DNA of 56,411 bases from Rhodobacter sp. (GCA_020250125.1 JADCEL010000045.1:1-56411); one strand, 5' to 3'; numbered from the stretch's first letter, positions 46,942 through 56,178 are shown. Translations and numbers: made by a program. The notes: generated by a model from the letters alone, not told the origin.

Positions 46942-47733
46942 TCAGCCCTTCGCAACCAGCGCCAGCGCCCGGATGGGAGAGCCGGTGCCGCGTTCGATCT
47001 TCAGGGGGGCCGCAATCAGGATCGCCCCCTTGGGCGGCAGCCTGTCGAGGTTGGCGAGGCTTGCCAGACCATAGCGGTTGGCCTTGTGCAGAAGATTGTG
47101 CGCCGGGAAGGGCGGGGTCATGCCGCCGGCCTGCCCCGCATCGGTGCCGATGCACTGGCTGCCCCAGCCGACAATCCCCTTGCCGATCAGATACTCGATC
47201 ACTTCGGCGGTCGGCCCCGGGGTGTGGGGGCCGGTCTCGTTGGCGTTCAGGAAAAGGGCTTCGTCATGCGCGCGCCTGTCCCAGTCAGACCGCAGCACCA
47301 CCCATTCGCCGGCGTTGATCGCGCCGTGTATGGCTTCCCAGGCCTTCACATGGTCGATGGTCAGCAGGAAATCGGGGTTGGCGGCACAGTCGGCGGCGAA
47401 ATCCAGCACGTTGACCGGGGCCACAAGCCGCTGCACCGGCAGCGTGTCGGTATAGCCATCAGCATAGTCCCTGCCGGTGATCCAGTGGTGCGGCGCATCG
47501 AAATGGGTGCCGGAATGCTCGCCAAGCTTCAGCCAGTTCCAGGCCCAGAACGGACCGTTCTGATCGTATGCGCTGATCGGATGGATCTCGATCTTCGGCG
47601 TGTCTTTGGCGAAATCGGGGGGAAGTTTCAGAAGCGGCGTGTTCGGGCCAAGCGTGCCCGAGCAATCCACCACCTCGACCCTGCCCGACAGAAGCATCGC
47701 GCCAAGGCTTTCAAGAACATTCGCTGAGGTCAT
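46942..47733 (-). CDS. Cyclase-family metal-dependent hydrolase (kynurenine formamidase-like)
   Basis: This 263-residue protein belongs to the cyclase/KynB superfamily. The metal motif HxGTHxDxPxH is present as GEHSGTHFDAPHH near residues 94-106. The family start VVDCSGTLGPNTPLLKLPPD and the later VGWGSQCIGTDAGQAGG also fit. Members hydrolyse N-formylkynurenine or cyclic amides and esters. It is longer than typical KynB (about 210 residues), so another substrate is possible. Start ATG at 47733 has ribosome-binding site AGGGAGAG. It is first in the operon with copy 1 of the FAD oxidoreductase, marR and iorAB. Confidence 0.85.
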   Translation of the reverse strand: MTSANVLESLGAMLLSGRVEVVDCSGTLGPNTPLLKLPPDFAKDTPKIEIHPISAYDQNGPFWAWNWLKLGEHSGTHFDAPHHWITGRDYADGYTDTLPVQRLVAPVNVLDFAADCAANPDFLLTIDHVKAWEAIHGAINAGEWVVLRSDWDRRAHDEALFLNANETGPHTPGPTAEVIEYLIGKGIVGWGSQCIGTDAGQAGGMTPPFPAHNLLHKANRYGLASLANLDRLPPKGAILIAAPLKIERGTGSPIRALALVAKG

Positions 47734-47838
47734 CACACTCTCCCTGATCTGTCCGGGTCTGCGGCCCGGTGCGTGAATCATGCTAGACAGAATTAAATGC
47801 GTTTGCAAATATCCCGGCATCAACAGCGGTGGGGCGGA
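47734..47838. promoter_or_regulatory. Divergent promoter region of the ior operon and importer 2 operon
   Basis: This 105-bp gap lies between two divergent genes and must contain both promoters. An AT-rich stretch at 47785-47812 holds the 8-bp palindrome TTTGCAAA (47802-47809). It is a candidate site for the MarR regulator at 44903-45379. An in-frame ATG at 47797 lies inside this stretch and is less likely than 47839 as the translation start. Confidence 0.4.
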
Positions 47839-49410
47839 ATGACCGGGGCCTATGACGCGATCCTGATCGGGGCGGGCCACAACACGCTTGCCGCAGCGCT
47901 GCACCTGTCTGCCAGGGGCTGGCGGGTGGGGGTCTTTGAACAGGCCCCGTGGGCGGGCGGCGCGGTCAAGACCGGTGCCTACACGATTGACGGTTTCCGG
48001 CACGACTGGGCGGCGATGAACCTGTCGCTGTTCGCGGGATCACCGTTTTTCAAGGCTTATGGGCCGGAACTGATGCGGCATGGCCTGGAATTCGTGCCGG
48101 TGTCTGCCCCCTTCGCCTCGGTCTTTGCGGACGGAAGCTGGCTGGGGGTGACCACTGATCCGGCGGAAACCAAGGCGCGGCTGGCGACAGCCTCGGCCGC
48201 CGATGCCGGAACCTGGGCGCGGCTGGTTGCAGCCTTTCCGGCCGAGGCCCCGCATCTGTTCGGGCTTCTGGGCAGCCCGATGCAGAAGCGTGCGCTTGGA
48301 CTGTTCATGCTCAAAACGCTGCGTGCCAAGGGCCTGGGCGGCACGCTTGATTTCGTCCGGTTCCTGCTGTCATCCCCGCGCGGCTGGCTGACCGAGACGT
48401 TCGAGGATGACAGGGTGCGCGCCTTGCTGGCCGCCTGGGGGATGCATCTGGATTTTGCGCCCGATGTCGCAGGCGGGGCGATGTTCCCTTATCTGGAGGG
48501 GATGGCAAACCAAAGCTTCGGCATGGTGCTGGGCAAGGGCGGGGCGGATACGGTTATCCGCGCGCTGGTGGCCGCCATCACCGCGCGGGGCGGCACGGTG
48601 GAATGCAACGCGCCGGTGGCGCGGATCATCCATTCGGGCGGGCGGGCCACGGGGGTGGAACTGGCCGACGGGCGGCAGTTTGCGGCGTCCCGCGCCGTGA
48701 TTGCCGGGGTGGCCCCGCGCGCGCTGATGCGGATGGCGGGGCGCAGCGGCGAGGCCCGGTTTGACGAAGGCATGGCGCGCTTCGCCCATGCGCCCGGCAC
48801 CATGATGATCCATCTGTCGATGGCGGGCCTGCCCGACTGGGCGGCAGGGCCGGAGCTGCAACGCTTTGCCTATGTCCATCTTGCCCCGTCGATGGACCAG
48901 ATGGCGCGGACCTATGCCCAGGCCAGGGCAGGGCTGCTGCCGGACGAGCCGGTTGTCGTCGTGGGTCAGCCGACCGTGGCCGATCCGTCGCGCGCGCCAG
49001 AGGGCAAACATGTGCTGTGGCTCCAGGTGCGCATGGCACCGGGGACGATCCGGGGCGATGCGGCGGGGGTGATCGGGGCCAGGGACTGGGCCGAAGCTGC
49101 CGGGCCCTTTGCCAACCGGGCGCTGGCGCTGCTGGAACGCCATGCGCCGGGCACGCGCGCCAGGATTCTGGGCCAGCGCATCGTCACCCCGGCGGAGCTG
49201 GAGGCGGAGAACCCGAATCTGGTCGGGGGCGATCAGATCTGCGGCAGCCACCACCTGACGCAGCATTTCCTGTTCCGCCCGCTGCGGGGGCGGGCAGACG
49301 GCTCTACCCCGATCCGGGGCCTGCACCTGACCGGTGCCGCCGTGTGGCCGGGGGCCGGAACCGGTGCCGGACCCGGCTTTCTTCTTGCCCGCAAACTGGC
49401 GGGCGTGTGA
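47839..49410 (+). CDS. FAD-dependent oxidoreductase, PYROXD2/phytoene-desaturase-like (copy 2)
   Basis: This 523-residue paralogue of the gene at 45376 has the FAD motif AILIGAGHNTLAAALHLSAR and VFEQAPWAGGAVKTGAYTID. The C-terminal LHLTGAAVWPGAGTGAGPGF completes the FAD site. The start ATG at 47839 (MTGAYDAIL) is preferred by similarity and by the upstream GGGGCGGA. It leads the plus-strand operon that continues into a peptide-type importer. The two copies probably act on related imported compounds or successive intermediates. Reaction unknown. Confidence 0.85.
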   Translation: MTGAYDAILIGAGHNTLAAALHLSARGWRVGVFEQAPWAGGAVKTGAYTIDGFRHDWAAMNLSLFAGSPFFKAYGPELMRHGLEFVPVSAPFASVFADGSWLGVTTDPAETKARLATASAADAGTWARLVAAFPAEAPHLFGLLGSPMQKRALGLFMLKTLRAKGLGGTLDFVRFLLSSPRGWLTETFEDDRVRALLAAWGMHLDFAPDVAGGAMFPYLEGMANQSFGMVLGKGGADTVIRALVAAITARGGTVECNAPVARIIHSGGRATGVELADGRQFAASRAVIAGVAPRALMRMAGRSGEARFDEGMARFAHAPGTMMIHLSMAGLPDWAAGPELQRFAYVHLAPSMDQMARTYAQARAGLLPDEPVVVVGQPTVADPSRAPEGKHVLWLQVRMAPGTIRGDAAGVIGARDWAEAAGPFANRALALLERHAPGTRARILGQRIVTPAELEAENPNLVGGDQICGSHHLTQHFLFRPLRGRADGSTPIRGLHLTGAAVWPGAGTGAGPGFLLARKLAGV

Positions 49411-49445
49411 CCATGCCAACAAGAAACCTCAACAGGGATATCATC

Positions 49446-50972
49446 ATGAACCTGAACCGCCGCAGCCTGCTGCAACTTTCCGCCGCTTCTGTCGCCCTGG
49501 GGATGGCGGGCCTGCCCGCCCGTGCCCAGGCGATTGACGAGCTGGTCATCGCCTATAACGTCGCCCTGCCCGGCTGGGACCCGACCGTTGGCCCCAGCGC
49601 CGTCAACCCGACCATCCAGGGCATCTACCAGTCGGTCTTCGACATGTTCATCGCCCAGAACCCGGACCTGAGCTTTGCGCCGGGGCTGATCACCGAGTGG
49701 GGCTGGAACGATGACCGCACAAAGATCGGCATGACCGTGCGCGAGGGCGTCACCTGGCATGACGGATCGCCCTTCACCCCCGAAGATGTGGTCTGGTCGC
49801 TGGAACGCGCCGCCAATCCGGACACCGGCAACCCGATCCAGTTCGTCTGGTCGACCATCGGCAATTTCAGCATCGACGGCAACACCATCACCGCCGACGT
49901 GCTGCGCTTTGACCCGACGCTGTTCAAATGGATGAGCTTCCTGACCGGCTATGTCCTGCCCAAGGCCTATTACGAAAAGGTCGGCGCCGAAGGGTTTGAG
50001 GCCGCCCCCGTCGGCACCGGCCCCTATATGGTCGAGAAGTTCGAACGCAACGCCTTTGTCCGGCTGAAGGCCAACCCGGCCTATTGGGGCGGCAAGCCCG
50101 AGTTCGAAACGGTAACCATCAAATTCGTGACCGATGCCGCCTCGCGCGTGGCCGAGATTGAAAGCGGCAACGCCCATGTCACGCTGGAAATGCCTTATGA
50201 GGAATATGACCGGCTGAAGGCGGGCGGCACGCTGACCGGCACCGCTGTTCCGATTTCGGACATCGGCATGATCTTTCTGAACGACATCGAGGTGATGACC
50301 GACCCGAACGTGCGCATGGCCGCCGCCCTGGCCATCGACAAGCAGCTGATCGTGGACCGGCTGCTGTCGGGCTATGGCGTGCCAATCGATACGCTGGAAA
50401 CGCCGGACTACGTGGCCTTTGATCCTTCGATCAAGGTTCCCTACAACGAGGCGAAGGCCATCGAGCTGCTGGCGGCATCCGGCTATGGCCCCGACAACCC
50501 GGTCAAGTTCAAGATCCAGACCACAAAGGGCTTCAAGCCCAAGGATTACGAGATGATCCAGGCCATCGTCGGCCTGTGGCGCAAGGTGGGCATCGAGGCC
50601 GAGATCGAGGTCTACGAGATCGCCAAGCATTTTGAGTTGCGCGCGGCGGATCAGCTGGCCCCTGCGGCCTTCTACAACTGGGGCAATGCGGTGGGCGACC
50701 CCACCACATCAACCGGGTTTGCGATGTTCGGCCCCTCGCCGCATTCGGTCTGGGACGGCGAAGACCTGATCGCCATGATCGGCCCGCTTTGGGGCGAGGC
50801 GGACGAGGCAAAACGGATCGAAGGCTGGAAGGCGGTGGACAGATACATCGCCGACAACGCGCTGGTCATTCCGCTGATCCAGTATGTGCAACCGATCCTT
50901 GCCGCCCCCGGCGTGGCGGTGACGCCGCATGCCTCGGGCGCGCTGCTGCCCGCGCTGATGAAACGGTCCTAA
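49446..50972 (+). CDS. ABC transporter substrate-binding protein (SBP_bac_5 family), importer 2
   Basis: This 508-residue periplasmic binding protein has an N-terminal export signal containing twin arginines (MNLNRRSLLQLSAASVALGM, likely cleaved after ARA near residue 27), so Tat export is possible. Family motifs are LITEWGWNDDRTKIGMTVRE, GVTWHDGSPFTPEDVVWSLE and GTGPYMVEKFERNAFVRLK. It would deliver a peptide or small organic ligand to the permeases downstream. The start at 49446 is chosen by the signal peptide. Unlike the counterpart in importer 1, it is intact. Confidence 0.92.
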   Translation: MNLNRRSLLQLSAASVALGMAGLPARAQAIDELVIAYNVALPGWDPTVGPSAVNPTIQGIYQSVFDMFIAQNPDLSFAPGLITEWGWNDDRTKIGMTVREGVTWHDGSPFTPEDVVWSLERAANPDTGNPIQFVWSTIGNFSIDGNTITADVLRFDPTLFKWMSFLTGYVLPKAYYEKVGAEGFEAAPVGTGPYMVEKFERNAFVRLKANPAYWGGKPEFETVTIKFVTDAASRVAEIESGNAHVTLEMPYEEYDRLKAGGTLTGTAVPISDIGMIFLNDIEVMTDPNVRMAAALAIDKQLIVDRLLSGYGVPIDTLETPDYVAFDPSIKVPYNEAKAIELLAASGYGPDNPVKFKIQTTKGFKPKDYEMIQAIVGLWRKVGIEAEIEVYEIAKHFELRAADQLAPAAFYNWGNAVGDPTTSTGFAMFGPSPHSVWDGEDLIAMIGPLWGEADEAKRIEGWKAVDRYIADNALVIPLIQYVQPILAAPGVAVTPHASGALLPALMKRS

Positions 50973-51014
50973 GCGTGACGGGGCCGTCCCGAGGCGGACG
51001 GCCCCTGCCTTGTG

Positions 51015-52025
51015 ATGCAGCTCTTCCGCGCCGTCATCCTGCGTTTGCTGACCACGGCGGTCACGCTGTCCGGCGTGGCGGTGATTGTTTTTGTCGTGAT
51101 TCGCGTTGTGCCAGGCAACCCGATTGCGATGATGCTGCCCCCCGGTGCCACGGACGAGGACGTGGCCCGGCTGACGGCACTGTACGGGTTGGACAAATCG
51201 ATCTTCCGGCAGTTCCTGATCTGGGCGGGCGGCGTGCTGCAGGGTGATTTCGGCACCTCGATCACCACGCGCCAGCCGGTGCTGGGGCTGGTGCTGGGCC
51301 GTCTTCCGGCCACGCTGGAACTGTCGGTCATGGCGCTGGTCATCGCCACGGTCATCGGCGGCTTTGCCGCCGTGACCGGCACGCGGCTGCGCGGCACCCG
51401 CAGCGAGGCCGCCATCGACGTGGCCAATGGCATGGCCCTGTCGGTGCCCGATTTCCTGTGGGGGCTGGTGCTGATCCTGCTGTTCGGGGTGCTGTGGCCG
51501 GTGTTCCATATCTCGGGCCGGGTGACGCCGTCGATCGATCTGCCCTTCACGACCAACTTCTACCTGATCGAAAGCCTGGTCCGGCTGCGTCCGGACCTGT
51601 GGTGGGACATCGTTTCGCACATGCTGCTGCCCGCTTTGGCGCTGGCGATTCCGCTGGCGGCGATCATCGGGCAAGTTCTGAAGCAATCGCTGAAGGAAAC
51701 CATGCATCTGGATTATGTCACGCTGAGCCGCACCAAGGGCTACAGCGAAACCCATGTCATCACCCGCGAGGCGCTGCCGAACGCGGTCCTGCCCGCGCTG
51801 ACGCTGGTGGGGGTGCAGTTCACCTTCCTGATCGGCGGCACGGTGATCATCGAGCGGCTGTTTTCCTATGAAGGTCTGGGCAACATGGCGATCGATGCGG
51901 TGATCAACCGCGACCTGCCCCTGATTCAGGGCATCGTGATCCTGTTTGCGGTGATCTTCACGGGCGTGAACCTGATCGTCGATCTGGCCTGTGCCGCCCT
52001 GAACCCCCGGCTGCGCCATGGCTGA
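51015..52025 (+). CDS. Peptide-type ABC transporter permease (DppB-like), importer 2
   Basis: This 336-residue permease begins MQLFRAVILRLLTTAVTLSG and carries the DppB loop VVPGNPIAMMLPPGATDEDV. It has about six membrane segments and the EAA loop YVTLSRTKGYSETHVITRE. A GTG at 51012 directly before the ATG at 51015 is an alternative start one codon earlier. It follows the binding-protein gene by about 40 bases and overlaps the next permease by eight. Confidence 0.92.
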   Translation: MQLFRAVILRLLTTAVTLSGVAVIVFVVIRVVPGNPIAMMLPPGATDEDVARLTALYGLDKSIFRQFLIWAGGVLQGDFGTSITTRQPVLGLVLGRLPATLELSVMALVIATVIGGFAAVTGTRLRGTRSEAAIDVANGMALSVPDFLWGLVLILLFGVLWPVFHISGRVTPSIDLPFTTNFYLIESLVRLRPDLWWDIVSHMLLPALALAIPLAAIIGQVLKQSLKETMHLDYVTLSRTKGYSETHVITREALPNAVLPALTLVGVQFTFLIGGTVIIERLFSYEGLGNMAIDAVINRDLPLIQGIVILFAVIFTGVNLIVDLACAALNPRLRHG

Positions 52026-52869
52026 CGGGCGCGGACAGGTGCGGCGCAGGCTGGGGCTGCGGCTGTGGCTTTCGGCAGGCTGGCTGACGCTGCTGCTTCT
52101 GGCGGCAGTTCTGGCCCCCTGGATCAGTCCGAAAGACCCGCTGGCGCAGGACCTGTTCCTGGCCCGCCTGCCGCCCTTCTGGATGGACGGAACCGAACCC
52201 GGCTACTGGCTGGGAACCGACAGTCTGGGCCGGGATGTGCTGAGCCGCATCCTGCACGGGGCGCGGGTGGCGATGACGGTGGCGCTGGTTGCGGGCACGC
52301 TCACCTGTGTGATCGGGGCCACGCTGGGCCTGCTGGCGGGCTTTCTGCGCGGCTGGGTGGACATGGTGATTTCACGCCTGACCGACATCTGGATGGCCTT
52401 TCCGCCGGTGCTGTTTTCGATCCTGCTGATTGCGGTGATCGGGCCGGGGCTTGGCGCGATCATCCTGGCCATCGTGGTGATCGACTGGACGCGGTTTGCC
52501 CGCGTGGTGCGGGCCGAAGCGATGGCACAGGGGGCGATGGATTACGTCGCCTCGGCGCAGGTGGCCGGGCGCGGACGGACGGGCACGATGCTGGTCGAGG
52601 TTCTGCCCAATGTGCTGCCCCTGATCGTGGTTCTGCTGACGCTGGAAATGGGGATCGCCGTGATCGTCGAGGCGATCCTGAGCTTTGTGAACCTGTCGAT
52701 TTCCACCGATGATCCGACCTGGGGCGGGATGATCGCCGAAGGGCGGACCAGCGTGCATCAGGCCTGGTGGGTGCTGGTCTTTCCGCTGATCACGCTGTTT
52801 CTGACGGTCCTGAGCTTCAGCCAGCTTGGCGAAGGGTTGAAGGACCGCTTCGATCCGGTGCTGCGGTGA
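52018..52869 (+). CDS. Peptide-type ABC transporter permease (DppC-like), importer 2
   Basis: This 283-residue permease has a first membrane segment near residues 17-36, the motif YWLGTDSLGRDVLSRILHGA, and the EAA loop YVASAQVAGRGRTGTMLVEV before VLPNVLPLIVVLLTLEMGIA-like segments (NVLPLIVVLLTLEMGIAVIV). It pairs with the DppB-like subunit. The ATG overlaps the previous stop by eight bases, and the stop overlaps a GTG start by four. Confidence 0.92.
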   Translation: MADGRGQVRRRLGLRLWLSAGWLTLLLLAAVLAPWISPKDPLAQDLFLARLPPFWMDGTEPGYWLGTDSLGRDVLSRILHGARVAMTVALVAGTLTCVIGATLGLLAGFLRGWVDMVISRLTDIWMAFPPVLFSILLIAVIGPGLGAIILAIVVIDWTRFARVVRAEAMAQGAMDYVASAQVAGRGRTGTMLVEVLPNVLPLIVVLLTLEMGIAVIVEAILSFVNLSISTDDPTWGGMIAEGRTSVHQAWWVLVFPLITLFLTVLSFSQLGEGLKDRFDPVLR

Positions 52870-53738
52870 GTTTCCTTGAGGTGCGCAACCTGTCGGCCCG
52901 CGTGCGCGGCGCCCCCGACCGTCTGCTGCGCGATGTGTCGCTGTCGGTGGCACCGGGCGAGGTGCGCGGACTGGTGGGCGAAAGCGGTGCCGGAAAATCG
53001 ATGATCGGCAAGGCGGTGCTGGGCATTCTGCCGCGCGCGGTCGAGGTGCTGTCGGGCGAAATTCTGCTGGAGGGGACCGACCTGTTGCGCCTTGCCCCGG
53101 CCGACCGGCGGCGGCGCATCGGCGCAACCTGCGCGCTGATCCCGCAGGACCCGCTGACGGCGCTGAACCCGTCGCGCCGGATCGGGCCGCAGATGACCGA
53201 CCGGCTGGTCGACATCCTGGGCTGGAGCCGGACCAAAGCGCAAGGCCGCGCGCGCGACCTGCTGGCCGAAGTGCAGATCACCGACCCCGACCGGGTGCTG
53301 CGCCAGTATCCGCACGAACTGTCCGGCGGAATGCGCCAGCGCGTGCTGATCGCCGCCGCCTTCGCGGCCGAACCGAAGCTGATCGTTGCGGACGAGCCGA
53401 CCACGGCGCTGGACGTCACGGTACAGAAAGAGGTGCTGCGGCTGATTGCCGACATGCAGGCGCGGCATGGCACCGCGCTGTTGTTTGTCACGCATGATCT
53501 GGGGGTTGTGTCCAAGGTCTGCCAAAGCCTGACGGTGCTTTACGGCGGGCTGGTGGTAGAGGATGCGGCCTTGCGTGATTTCTTCCCCGCGCCCGCGCAT
53601 CCCTATGCGCGCGCCCTGCTGGCGGCGACGCCGAAGTACACGGACCCTGACACTTCCCTTGTTCCGGTGCCGCAGGAGGTGCTGGACGGCGTGCAGGCGC
53701 AGGTTGTTGCCGCCGACCGGGGGTGGCGGGATGGCTGA
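52866..53738 (+). CDS. Peptide-type ABC transporter ATPase 1, importer 2
   Basis: This 290-residue ATPase has Walker A GLVGESGAGKSMIG, Q-loop QDPLTALNPSR, signature SGGMRQRVL, Walker [13 protein letters not shown] and switch FVTHDLG. The start is taken as GTG at 52866 (VSFLEVRNLS), which overlaps the permease stop. It is shorter than usual for DppD: the C-terminal cysteine-rich oligopeptide domain seen in importer 1 is absent, and the protein ends soon after [12 protein letters not shown]. Confidence 0.91.
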   Translation: MSFLEVRNLSARVRGAPDRLLRDVSLSVAPGEVRGLVGESGAGKSMIGKAVLGILPRAVEVLSGEILLEGTDLLRLAPADRRRRIGATCALIPQDPLTALNPSRRIGPQMTDRLVDILGWSRTKAQGRARDLLAEVQITDPDRVLRQYPHELSGGMRQRVLIAAAFAAEPKLIVADEPTTALDVTVQKEVLRLIADMQARHGTALLFVTHDLGVVSKVCQSLTVLYGGLVVEDAALRDFFPAPAHPYARALLAATPKYTDPDTSLVPVPQEVLDGVQAQVVAADRGWRDG

Positions 53739-54531
53739 TCTTTATCAGGTGCGCGATCTGCGGCTGTCCTTGCCGGACCTTGGCCGCAAGCCGCTGCTGG
53801 GCGCGGCCCCGCGGATCGGGATTCTGCGGGGCCTCAGCTTTGACATCGCGCGGGGCGAGGTGCTGGGCATTGTCGGCGGATCGGGGTCCGGCAAATCCAC
53901 GCTGGGCCGTGCGCTGGTGCGCCTGCTGGAACCCACAGGGGGCCGCATCGTCTTTGACGGCACCGAGATCACGCATCTGGACGAGACCGGTCTGCGCCCC
54001 TTGCGGCGGCGGTTCCAGATGATCTTTCAGGACCCGATGTCCGCGCTCAATCCGCGCCACCGGATCGGCACCATCATCGGCGCGCCGCTGGCGCTGCACG
54101 GGTTTGACGGCATATCGGGGCGGGTGGCGCAGGCGCTGGATCAGGTCGGCCTGCCTGCGGCGTTTCGCAGCCGCTATCCGCACGAGCTGTCAGGCGGCCA
54201 GCGCCAGCGCATCGGCATCGCGCGGGCCATCGCGATGGAGCCGGAGTTCATCCTGGCCGATGAGATCGTCTCGGGGCTGGATGTGTCCAGCCAGGCCCAG
54301 GTGCTGAGGCTGCTGGAACGGCTGGTGGCCGAACTTGGGCTGACACTTGGCTTCATCAGCCATGATCTTTCGGTGATCCGACGGCTGTGCTCGCGGGTTC
54401 TGGTCCTGCACCATGGGGCAATCGCCGAGCAGGCGGCGACCGGCCGGCTGTTTGCCGCACCACAGGCGGCGTATACGCGCGAGCTGCTTGATGCCATTCC
54501 CCTGCCCGACCCCGATCAGGTCTGGGTCTGA
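53731..54531 (+). CDS. Peptide-type ABC transporter ATPase 2, importer 2
   Basis: This 266-residue ATPase has Walker [16 protein letters not shown]-loop [11 protein letters not shown], signature SGGQRQRIG, Walker [13 protein letters not shown] and switch FISHDLS. In Walker B the usual Pro after the catalytic Glu is Ile (DEIVSGLD), as in some DppF relatives. Like its partner it lacks the C-terminal oligopeptide domain. The ATG at 53731 overlaps the previous stop by eight bases. It ends the importer 2 operon. Confidence 0.91.
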   Translation: MADLYQVRDLRLSLPDLGRKPLLGAAPRIGILRGLSFDIARGEVLGIVGGSGSGKSTLGRALVRLLEPTGGRIVFDGTEITHLDETGLRPLRRRFQMIFQDPMSALNPRHRIGTIIGAPLALHGFDGISGRVAQALDQVGLPAAFRSRYPHELSGGQRQRIGIARAIAMEPEFILADEIVSGLDVSSQAQVLRLLERLVAELGLTLGFISHDLSVIRRLCSRVLVLHHGAIAEQAATGRLFAAPQAAYTRELLDAIPLPDPDQVWV

Positions 54532-54874
54532 TCCCCGGCCCGGTCCGGCATCGGATCATGATGCGGCATGGCGGCGGCGCGGCATGGTCCGGCGGCCTGC
54601 GGACGTGATGCTGCCGCTGCCGTAAAGCCCGGCCGGAGCAGACAGATATGGCGCGGTGTCCGTGCGATCCGGCTGCCATGGGGGCTTTGACCGCGCCCGG
54701 TCTATCCTCGCCACGGACCCCAGGCAACGACCCCGACCGGCCCGCCCCCCCTGCCCGGAGATGGTCATTCTGGTATCCGCGATGGCTTTTGCGGCCAGAC
54801 CGGGGTTTCTGGCGGGAAGCGGTTGCAGATTGCTGCGGTTTGCCTAACCTGCCTGCGCAAACCGCAAAGGCAGC
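54532..54874. promoter_or_regulatory. Gene-free gap with a 10-bp inverted repeat before the FAH-family gene
   Basis: This 343-bp gap has no supportable gene. Its only clear structure is TGCGGTTTGC (54834-54843), repeated inverted as GCAAACCGCA (54857-54866) with a 13-base spacer, just upstream of the ribosome-binding site AAAGG (54866-54870). It could be a regulator site, or a hairpin that covers the ribosome-binding site. Confidence 0.6.
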
Positions 54875-56017
54875 ATGATGATCGATCTTCCCCCCGACGG
54901 GCTTTTTGTTGGACGTGTCTGGCGCGCAGGGCTTGGCCCGGCCGTGGTCACCCTGCGCGGGGGGCGGGTCGTCGACATCACGTCGCGCGCGGCCCCCACC
55001 TTGCGCGATCTGCTGGAAATCATTGACATACCCGGCTTTGTCGCAGCCCGGACCGGCGAGGACATCGGCGGGCTGGACGAGATTGCCGCGATGTCGACCG
55101 AAGCCGGCAGCGCGCAGACGCGGCTTCTGGCCCCCTGCGATCTGCAGGCCGTCAAGGCCTGTGGCGTGACCTTCGCAGGATCGATGGTCGAGCGCGTGAT
55201 CGAAGAGCGGGCCGCAGGCGATGCCAGCCGGGCCGAAGCGATCCGCAACCGGATTGCCGCTGCGATCGGTGACAGCCTGCGGGGGCTGATCCCCGGCTCT
55301 GACAAGGCGGCCGAAGTGAAGCGCGTCCTGCTGGCCGAAGGCTTGTGGTCGCAGTACCTCGAGGTTGGCATCGGACCGGATGCCGAGGTTTTCACCAAGG
55401 CGCAGCCGATGGCCGCCGTGGGCTGGGGTGCCAGTGTCGGGCTGCATCCGGTGTCCTCGTGGAACAACCCCGAGCCCGAAGTGGTGCTTGCGGTTGACTC
55501 AACGGGGCGCATCGCAGGGGCAACGCTGGGCAATGACGTGAACCTGCGCGATGTCGAAGGCCGCTCGGCGCTGCTGCTGGGCAAGGCCAAGGATAACAAC
55601 GCCGCCGCCGCCATCGGGCCTTTCGTGCGGGTCTTCGACGCTGGCTTCGGCCTGAACGAGGTGCGCGGGCTTGAACTTTCGCTGCGGGTCGAAGGCAGGG
55701 ACGGCTTCGTGATGACCGGCCGGTCATCGATGAACCGGATCAGCCGCGATCCGGCCGATCTGGTGCGCCAGACATGCGGGCGCCACCATCAGTATCCCGA
55801 CGGGTTCATGCTGTATCTGGGGACGCTGTTTGCCCCCGTGCAGGACCGCGATGCGCCCGGCCAGGGCTTCACCCATCACATGGGCGATGTCGTGACCATT
55901 TCCGCGACGGCTCTGGGCACGCTTGTCAACACGGTGCGGCTGGCGACCGCGGCCCCGGAATGGACCTTTGGCACGGCGGCCCTGATGCGCAACCTTGCCG
56001 GGCGGGGCCTGATCTGA
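54875..56017 (+). CDS. Fumarylacetoacetate hydrolase family protein (sugar-acid dehydratase-like)
   Basis: This 380-residue protein has the FAH fold in its C-terminal two thirds. The metal-binding acids are expected in SSWNNPEPEVVLAV and in the segment LGNDVNLRDVEGRSALLLGK with AKDNNAAAAIGPFVRVFD. That wording is typical of the branch with 2-keto-3-deoxy sugar-acid dehydratases, such as D-xylonate or L-arabinonate pathway enzymes. A role in cleaving an aromatic ring-fission product is the alternative, given the neighbours. A second ATG at 54878 is equally plausible by spacing to AAAGG. It stands apart from importer 2. Confidence 0.82.
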   Translation: MMIDLPPDGLFVGRVWRAGLGPAVVTLRGGRVVDITSRAAPTLRDLLEIIDIPGFVAARTGEDIGGLDEIAAMSTEAGSAQTRLLAPCDLQAVKACGVTFAGSMVERVIEERAAGDASRAEAIRNRIAAAIGDSLRGLIPGSDKAAEVKRVLLAEGLWSQYLEVGIGPDAEVFTKAQPMAAVGWGASVGLHPVSSWNNPEPEVVLAVDSTGRIAGATLGNDVNLRDVEGRSALLLGKAKDNNAAAAIGPFVRVFDAGFGLNEVRGLELSLRVEGRDGFVMTGRSSMNRISRDPADLVRQTCGRHHQYPDGFMLYLGTLFAPVQDRDAPGQGFTHHMGDVVTISATALGTLVNTVRLATAAPEWTFGTAALMRNLAGRGLI

Positions 56018-56178
56018 CAGGGCGCTGAAAAGCATCCCGCCGCTGTCTGGACAGGAGCATCATCCTGATCCGCCGGAAAGGCGGCGTGCCATTCCGGGCA
56101 GATCCGGAACCGCACCGCGCTTCCGCGCCCGGTCAGGGACCGCGCTCCCATAAAGACCCGTCCTGCAAGCGCAACCAA

